Made by a program: the position numbers and the translations under genes | Notes under the pieces: model-generated | Databases searched by the model: none | What the model was told of the DNA's origin: nothing | Seen by the model: only the letters and a program-made list of their open reading frames with translations | NCBI GenBank assembly: GCA_933228675.1 | Contig: OW121742.1 | Span: forward strand, 41,015,072 to 41,079,071 | DNA length: 64,000 nucleotides | From: Stomorhina lunata | Lineage: Eukaryota; Arthropoda; Insecta; Diptera; Rhiniidae | Reading direction: 5' to 3' | Part shown: positions 57,161 through 64,000 of the stretch, piece by piece | Layout of the letters: the number at the start of each line of letters is the position of its first letter | Position numbering within the stretch: position 1 is the first letter of the stretch

Positions 57161-57408
57161 TACTTACCCAGTAAAACTTTTCATTACCAAATAATGAGTT
57201 AAACAGATAAACTATTGAACACGAACTACTTACTCATTCGCTGTTTAAGTCATTACATTAACATGGGGATGTCATTGGAGGCAAGTACTTACCAATTGCA
57301 GAAAAGTAAAGACTTTGGTAAGCAATTTGAAAGCAACAACAACAGCAACAACTTTTTTGTTGTTGTTTTATTAAAAACATATATTTTTAACGAAATACAA
57401 AATTTTTT

Positions 57409-57481
57409 TTATGATCCCATGGGGGCTCGAACCCAGACCCTCCGACTGCTAGGCAGAGACTCTTCCACTGAGCTACTTCAT
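57409..57481 (-). pseudogene. tRNA-like sequence (tRNA pseudogene or SINE head)
   Basis: On the minus strand it reads TAGCTCAGTGGAAGAG, an A box and D-arm, then CTCTGCCTAGCAGTCGGAG, an anticodon-arm-like hairpin, then GGTTCGAGCCC, a B box and T-loop. Spacing is right for a tRNA. The acceptor and T stems pair poorly and an AAAAAAAA tail follows, so it is more likely a decayed tRNA or SINE head than a working tRNA. The loop could hold AGC (Ala), but this is uncertain. Confidence 0.55.
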
Positions 57482-57489
57482 ATTTTGAA

Positions 57490-58240
57490 AACTTAGCAGC
57501 TTATTATTAATATAAACAATTTTTATTTTTAGATCCAAAATCATGTGACAATAACTTTGTTTTTCCCTGCTTTTTTTTTTGCTTTGTTGTAATTTTTGGA
57601 AAAATATTTTTATACGATTTTTTGTAATTATTTTAAAACTTTTTTAAAATTATTTTAAAACTTAAACAATTTAAATCTTCTTTTTTGTATAAGTTTTTAC
57701 ATAAGATTGACTCTTACTTACTTAAATGTTACAACCTGTTAAGGTCAAAGTCCGAGCATATTTTAGAATTCCATGGATTTCGATCTTGTGCGAATATTCT
57801 CCAATTTTATGGGCCAAGCTTTGAAAAATGTTCCTCTACTTTGTCTTTCTATCAAAGTTTCGGACATCCTTCTCTAACATTAGGTAGTGGGACATTTCAA
57901 TTCTAATTTTATCCTCTTCATTGTATTTTTTCAAGAGAGGGTTATTAGCCCTTAATCCTAACCCATTTTTATCGATCTTATGGGACAACTCTCTGTGTGT
58001 CCACAGTTGAGATGAAGGATGACCCAGATAAGTTGGGCTTACCAAGTTAAGACCAATTAGAATCGTTTTTGGTATTCAACCTCCCCTACATAATCGAAAT
58101 TGACTCATGATGGTATTTTTTTCATTAACGTGAGTTAGTTTTACAAATTTTTTTTACAGAAGATAATATTTAAGATCTTAAAATTCAAAAATCATTTAAA
58201 AGGACTCTTTTAATAAAAAAAAAAAACTAAAACAAATTGT
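57490..58240. other. Unassigned sequence
   Basis: No gene or complete repeat is recognised; frames of 69-73 codons overlap on both strands without domains. Confidence 0.4.
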
Positions 58241-58244
58241 TACC

Positions 58245-58405
58245 CTTGGTGGGATTTGAACCGGGGCCATTCAGTTTAAATTACCATCTTAATTACAAAT
58301 GAGTACTTCTGTAATAACTTATTATTTATTCGGATGGTATGTTGTAGTCGTTACAAGGTAACCAGTTATCAGAGTACTTGCCATTACCAAAGTTTTGCTG
58401 GGTAG
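58245..58405 (-). mobile_element. Possible SINE-like fragment with a B box
   Basis: On the minus strand: ACCCAGCAAAACTTTGGTAA at its start, and GGTTCAAATCCCACC (a good B box) near 58250-58264, followed by a T-rich tail. The A box is not clear. The starting motif also occurs at 57166 as ACCCAGTAAAACTTT, so it belongs to a dispersed family. Confidence 0.35.
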
Positions 58406-58439
58406 GGATAGGTTAGGTTAAAGTGGGAGTCTGAAAAAA

Positions 58440-59687
58440 ACACAGACTCACTTAGGCTACGAACTTCATTGTGATATCACGGAAGCTAGTGAATTAACAT
58501 ATCACTAGCTTCATCTGTTGAACCATTCCGAGCGCTTGAAAAAGCTCCTAAATAGGCAGATATCAATACCAGCCAGATCGTCAAGGTCGCTTAAGAAATT
58601 TGAACCCAAAATTAATTCCCTTCTGTTCGCTGGGGCAGGGCAAGTGCATAGAAGATGTTTTATCGATTCAGTCTCCTCCTCGTCTCGACAAACTTCTGCA
58701 AACATCGTTAGTGGTTATATTCAGCCTAATTGTATGTCTTCGAATCAAATATTATCCGGTTATAATGAAGGCGACCAATGAAACATCAGGTCTTGGTAAT
58801 GGCAGCAATTTGTGAGAGCGTTGCCTATCCAAACAGGTCCACATCTGTATGGAGTGAATTAAAATTATATTTCTCTTGCAGTAGGAGCTCGAAAGTAGCT
58901 AGTGGCATACCTATGGACTTCAGTTCGCCGGAATCTCTAAGGTAGTCCCTAGTCTTGCAAGTTTATCTGATCTGCAGTTCTCTATAATATTCCTGTGGCC
59001 CGGCACCTTTATGAGGTTTATACTGAACTGCTGGGGCATTTCATTAAGGGATTTGCGGTAACTCAGGCCTGACATTGAATTCAGGAAGACACAGTCCCGA
59101 GATTAAATGGCAGCTTGGCTGTCAGAGAATATATTAATACCCACTGTTGTGAGAACATTATATCTCAGCCATTCTACTGCTTCTCTAAGGGCTAGAATTT
59201 CAGCCTGAAAAACGCTACAATGATCATGTAGTCTTCGTGATATATATAGGCCTATAGCTTTGGAGTAGACCCGAAAACCCACCTGAGAGTTAAGTTTTGA
59301 GCCGTCAAAGTAGAAGTCTATATAGTACATTTTACTAGGAGTTCTCCGTTGCAAGCATCTTAATCTGGTATGAAAGTATGGTGCTTCTTATCGAACAATG
59401 GTTCAGCCAAAGTGTAATCAGTGATCCCTGGTATGCCAGAATAACATTTATTCATCACACGGGGCGGTACGGAACGCACACAGGTTACCATTCATTGAAC
59501 CCTATTTAGTACTTCGTAGTTCTTAGAATTTTAAAAAGCTTTCCACCAGACTTCAGCGCCATATAGCACAATCGGTCTTACTACTGCTGTATAAAACTAA
59601 TGAACAATATGAGGTTTTAGGCCCCATTGTTTTCCTATTGCGCTCTTACAAGAGTAAAGTGCAACATTTTTTCGTCCGGCATAACAT
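58440..59687 (-). pseudogene. Decayed non-LTR (LINE) retrotransposon, 3' part of ORF2
   Basis: Minus strand. At about 59690-59530 the end of a reverse transcriptase reads VVRPIVLYGAEVWWKAF, with an in-frame TAG just before it and a TAA just after. At 59354-59103 comes an RNase H domain (FYFDGSKL, FQAEILALREAVEWL, FSDSQAA). At about 59090-58930 the RNase H end reads VPGHRNIIENCRSDKLARLG. At 58705-58511 is a Cys/His tail (EEETESIKHLLCTCPAPANRR). This order is that of I/R1/LOA-type LINEs. Several stops and frame changes make it non-functional. The upstream ORF2 is missing and the fragment ends abruptly in satellite at 59687. A 3' UTR probably extends to about 58405. Confidence 0.85.
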
Positions 59688-59689
59688 AT

Positions 59690-62285
59690 ATAGCTTAAAA
59701 TTTTGAAATTTTTGCTATAAGAAAAATTTCTTTGAGAAATTCCACAAGTACAAATTTCTATAGGAAAATCTTTCTAAAAGAAAATTTCCACATCAAATTT
59801 TTCCTTTTAGAAAAATTCCCATATGAAAATTTTTTATCAGAAAAATTTCTATATGAAATTTCTTCTAAAAGAAAAATTTCAATATGAAATTTTTTCTGTA
59901 GGAAAAATTTCCATATGAAAATTTTTCTTTAAGAAAACTTTCCATATGAAATTTTTCATAAGAAAAATATCCATAAGACATTTTTTCTATAAGAAAAATA
60001 TCCATAAGAAATTTTTTTTACAAGAAAAATTTCCATATGAAATCTTTTATATAACCACAATTTCTATACGAAATTTTTTCTGTAAGAAAAATTTCCATAT
60101 GAAATTTTTTCTAGAAGAAAAATGTCTATATAAAATTTTTTCTTTTTTTTTCAATGTGAAATTTTCTCTATATGAAAAATTACCATGTGAAATTTTTTCT
60201 ATAAAAAAAATTTCTATATAAAATTTTTTCTATAAGAAAAATTTCCATATGAAATTTTTTCTATAAGAAAAATTTCCATATGAAATTTTTTCTATATGAA
60301 AAATTTCCATATGAAATTTTTTCTATAAGTAAAATTTTCTTGTGAAATTTTTTCCAAAGAAAAATTTTCATATGAATTTTTTTTCAATAAGAAAAATGTC
60401 TATATGAATTTTTTTTATAAGATAAATTTCCATATGAAATTTTTTCTATAAGAAAAATATCCATAAGAAATGTTTTCTGTAAGAAAAATTTCTATACGAA
60501 ATTTGTTCTATAAGCAAAATTTCTATACGAAATTTTTTCTATAAGAAAAGTTTCCATATGAATTTTTTTCTAGAAGAAAAATGTCTTTATAACATTTTTT
60601 CTATAAAAAAATTTCCATGTGAAATTTTTTCTATAAGAAAAATTTCCATATGAAATTTTTTCTATAAGAAAACTTTCCATGTGAAATTTTTTCTATAAGA
60701 AAAATTTCCATGTGAAATTTTTTCTATAAGAAAAATTTCTGTATAAAATTTTTTCTATAAGAAAAATTTCCATATAAAATTTTTTCTATAAGAAAAATTT
60801 TCATATGAAATTTTTTTTATGAGAAAAATTTTTATGTGAAATCTTTTCTATAAGAAGAATTTTCATGTGAAATTTTTTCTATAAGAAAAATTTTCATGTG
60901 AATTTTTTTCAATAAGAAAAATGTCTATATCAAATTTTTTCTATAATATAAATTTCCATATGAAATTTTTTCTATATGAAAAAAATCCCTATAATTTTTT
61001 TCTATAAGAAAAATTTCCATATAAATTTGTTCCTTTAGAAAAATTCCCTTTTGCATTTTTTTAAAAGTAAAATTTCCATATGAAATTTTTTCTATAAGAA
61101 AAATGTCTATATGAAATTTTTTTATAAGAAAAATTTCCATTTGAAATTTTTTCTATGAAAAAATTTCTACATAAAATATTTTCTATAAAAAATTTCCATA
61201 TGAAATTTTTTTTTATGGGAAAAATTTATATACGAAATTTTTTCTGTAAAAAAATTTCCATGTGAAATTTCTTCAATAATAAAAATTTTCATGTGAAATT
61301 TTTTCTCTAAGAAAAGTTTCCATATGAATTGGTTTCAATAAGAAAAATGTCTATCTGAAAATTTTTCTATAAGAAAAATTTTTTATATGAAATTTTTTCT
61401 AGCAGAAAAATTTCAATATGAAATTTTCCTAGAAGAGAAAGAAAAATGTCTATCTGAAAATTTTTCTATAAGAAAAATTTTTTATATGAAATTTTTTCTA
61501 GCAGAAAAATTTCAATATGAAATTTTCCTAGAAAAGAAATTTTAATATAAAATTTTTCTATAAAAAAATTTCCATATGAAATTTTTTTTTGATATATAAG
61601 ATCTATAAGAAAAATTTCCATATAAAATTTTTTCTATAAAAAAAAATTATTTCTATAAGAAAAATTTCTATTATTTTTATTATTTCTATAAGAAAAGTTC
61701 AATATGAAATTTTTTCTATACGAAAATTTTCTCTATATAAAATTTTTTCTATAAGAAAAATTTCCGTACGAAATTTTTGCTTTAAGAAAAATTTCAATAT
61801 GAAGTTTCTATAAGAAAAATTTCCATGTGAAATTTTTTCTTTAAGAAAAATTTCCATATGAATTATTTTCAATAAGAAAAATATCTATTTGAAAATTTTT
61901 CTATAAGAAAAATTTCCATATGAAATTTTTTCTAGAAGAAAACTTTCAATATGAATTTTTTTTGAAGCAAAATTTCAATATAACATTTTTTCTATAAAAA
62001 AAATGCATATGAAATTTTTTCTATAAGAAAAATTTTCATATGAAATTTTTTCTATAAGAAAAATTTCCATATGAAATTTTTTCTATAAGAAAAATTTCCA
62101 TATGAAATTTTTTCAATAAGAAAAATTTCCATATGAAATTTTTTCTATAAAAAATTTATTTAGAAAAATTTCCGTACGAAATTTTTGCTTTAAGAAAAAT
62201 GTCACTTTAAATTTTTTCTACAAAAAAATTTCCATTTGAAATTTTTTCTATAAGAAAAATTTCCATATGAATTTGTTTCATACGG
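59690..62285. repeat. 31-bp satellite array, CCATATGAAA / CTATAAG subtype
   Basis: About 80 units of TTTTTTCTATAAGAAAAA with spacer TTTCCATATGAAA. The central CTATAG has become CTATAAG, which breaks the perfect palindrome, while CCATATG or CATATG adds a new one. Moderately diverged; a block at about 61340-61440 is repeated at 61441-61545. Confidence 0.92.
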
Positions 62286-63488
62286 AAAAATTATAATCCA
62301 GTATTAATAAATATAAACTACATGTAATAAAAGATGAGAAACATAGAAGTCGCCATTCATCGCTACCTCTAAATATCATCCCTTTGAGCCGATTTTTTGT
62401 ATACACACGTATTTTAGTTTTAGAAATAAAATCAAGCTTGTGGAGAAAATGTTGGCCTATACTTTTACTTTTCCATTCAAGCATGGGACACTTTAATGTA
62501 CACAATTGTACACAATATTTTTGAGTTTTGCACTATGGGTTAAATTTTCTATTAGTTTTAAATAATCACTTATTTAATTTAAAAGAAAAAAAATAAATAT
62601 TTTCAAAACAATTGAATAATATTTCCCTAGATGATAGTCTAAAACATTATCTTTGACAAAATCACTAAATCACCATCTATCTAACCGCTAGCAATACCAA
62701 TTGTTTCATCAATACAATTAGAGGTTAATCAATTTTCATTGAATATTCTCCAACAGAAGAAAACTGAAAAAAAACTAAAACTACAAAAGAAACGAAATCC
62801 TGTTTGAAAACATAGTACGAGTATTACACACCCCTCAAATTTAGAAATCTCCAATATTTTTCAATTTTTTTTTTACATCAAAATATTTTTTGCCTTTATT
62901 TTCACATGGAGCAGATATAGACTTAAACAGCTTCTGCAGATACAGCAGCTAATTGCATTTTTACTCAGGCTAAAAGTCTGCCTTTCAGACAGATACTTAA
63001 ATGTATTAAGGAAAACTCTTAGATGGCCATGAAGTTACTCTACCCTATGTTACTAATACTCAGCAGCAAGCCATTCTTTTAAGAGCAAGACTCATACACT
63101 CAGCTCAAACATAAAATATTTAAAAAGTATCCCTTTAGGCCTTTAAACGCACTGATGGTAGTAGTCAAAGGACTTCGCTTGGACAAAGCTTTGAAGTTGC
63201 TTTAGTTGAGATTTTTACGATAATAGCTCTCTCTATACGTAATAATCAGTTTGAAACGCATTTAATAAAAAACAAATTCCAAAAAAGATAAAAATAAAAA
63301 AACGAATGCACCCCTACATTTCTTGCAAATTAGCTGGATGCTATTAATTTGTGAAGGCATGAAAAATATGGAATACTTTTTTCTTTTAAAATAAATAATT
63401 TTCCATTTCCGTTGGTACCAAGAAGTACAAATTTTTAAATTATTAAAACAAAACTTGTGTATCGCTCATACTTCAATGGAAGGCTTAC
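62286..63488. other. Unassigned spacer
   Basis: No gene is recognised; the longest frame (75 codons, minus, 62278-62505) has no domain. Confidence 0.45.
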
Positions 63489-63489
63489 A

Positions 63490-64000
63490 AAACTTTTTCT
63501 ATAGAAAACTTTTCCCTTAAAATTTTTTTTTACAAAAATTTGATATACAATTTTTTCTATAGAAGATTTCCACATGAAATTTTTTCCATAAAAAAAAAAT
63601 TCCATATAAAATTTTTTCTATAAAAAAAACTTCTATATGAAATTTTTTATATAAAAAAATTTCCATATGAAATTTTTGCTATAAGAAAAATTTCCATATG
63701 AAATTTTTTCAATAAGAAAAATTTCCATATAAAATTTTTTCGATAAGAAAAATTTCAATGTGAAATTTTCTCTATAAGAAAAATTTTTATATGAAATTTT
63801 TTCTATAAGAAAAATGTCCATATATAATTTTTCCTATAAGAAAAAATTCCATATGAAATTTTTTCTATGAGAAAAATTTTCTATAAGGGTATGAAATTTT
63901 TTTTTTAAAGAATTTCGATTTAAAATTTTTTCTTTTAAAGAATTTACATATAAAATTTTTTCCATAACAATAATTTCAAAATGAAATTTTTTCTATAAAA
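63490..64000. repeat. 31-bp satellite array, CCATATGAAA subtype, runs off the window
   Basis: The same unit as at 59690-62285, starting with two CTATAG units near 63499 and 63558 and then CTATAAG units. It is truncated by the window end. Confidence 0.9.

Noticed and set aside
57409..57481. Functional tRNA gene
   Set aside because: A and B boxes are good, but acceptor and T stems pair poorly and an A-rich tail follows, so it is listed only as tRNA-like.
59946..61140. Repetitive K/I/F-rich frames in the CCATATG satellite
   Set aside because: Products of satellite translation; unit-length variants break them repeatedly.

Overview
This is AT-rich insect nuclear DNA with no recognisable host protein-coding gene. 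It most likely comes from a fly, probably a calyptrate; that placement is an inference. It rests on a gypsy-class LTR retrotransposon with an arginine-tRNA-like primer site, a DD41D mariner, DINE-1/Helentron-like repeats with GTCY microsatellites, a decayed non-LTR element with fly-type RNase H, and CAG/CAA-rich spacer typical of fly intergenic or intronic DNA. No species assignment is possible from the sequence alone.

Layout. 0-2 kb: a DINE-1/Helentron-like copy with a doubled 3' end. 2-5.5 and 7.5-10 kb: arrays of a 31-bp satellite built round the palindrome TTTTTCTATAGAAAAA. 10.5-17.5 kb: a structurally complete LTR retrotransposon of 6935 bp. Its two 417-bp LTRs appear identical. It carries a PBS, a small membrane-protein ORF, gag, pol reached by a -1 frameshift, and a PPT; env is absent. 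18.6-19.7 kb: a broken DD41D mariner abutting a 2.6-kb Helentron-like repeat (to 22.3 kb). 22.3-27 kb: dispersed repeats, a tRNA-like SINE, a CAGA microsatellite, a 20-bp minisatellite and a fold-back. 27.5-32 kb: 30-31-bp arrays, including one carrying GGCGATCGCC. 33.6-36.9 kb: one Helentron-like element nested inside another, then half a MITE. 38.9 kb: the complete MITE. 39-41 and 42.9-46.3 kb: more CTATAG arrays. 48-51.6 and 52.7-55.6 kb: two arrays of a 35-bp repeat in opposite orientations. 57-59.7 kb: tRNA-like sequences and a decayed non-LTR retrotransposon. 59.7 kb to the end: a CCATATG variant of the 31-bp satellite, which runs off the window.

By rough addition, about 25 kb (near 40%) is short-period tandem repeat, and almost all of it shares a CTATAG-centred core. 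The only coding set that looks functional is that of the LTR retrotransposon. There the small ORF, gag and pol share one transcript, Gag would assemble the particle, and Gag-Pol would supply protease, reverse transcriptase/RNase H and integrase.
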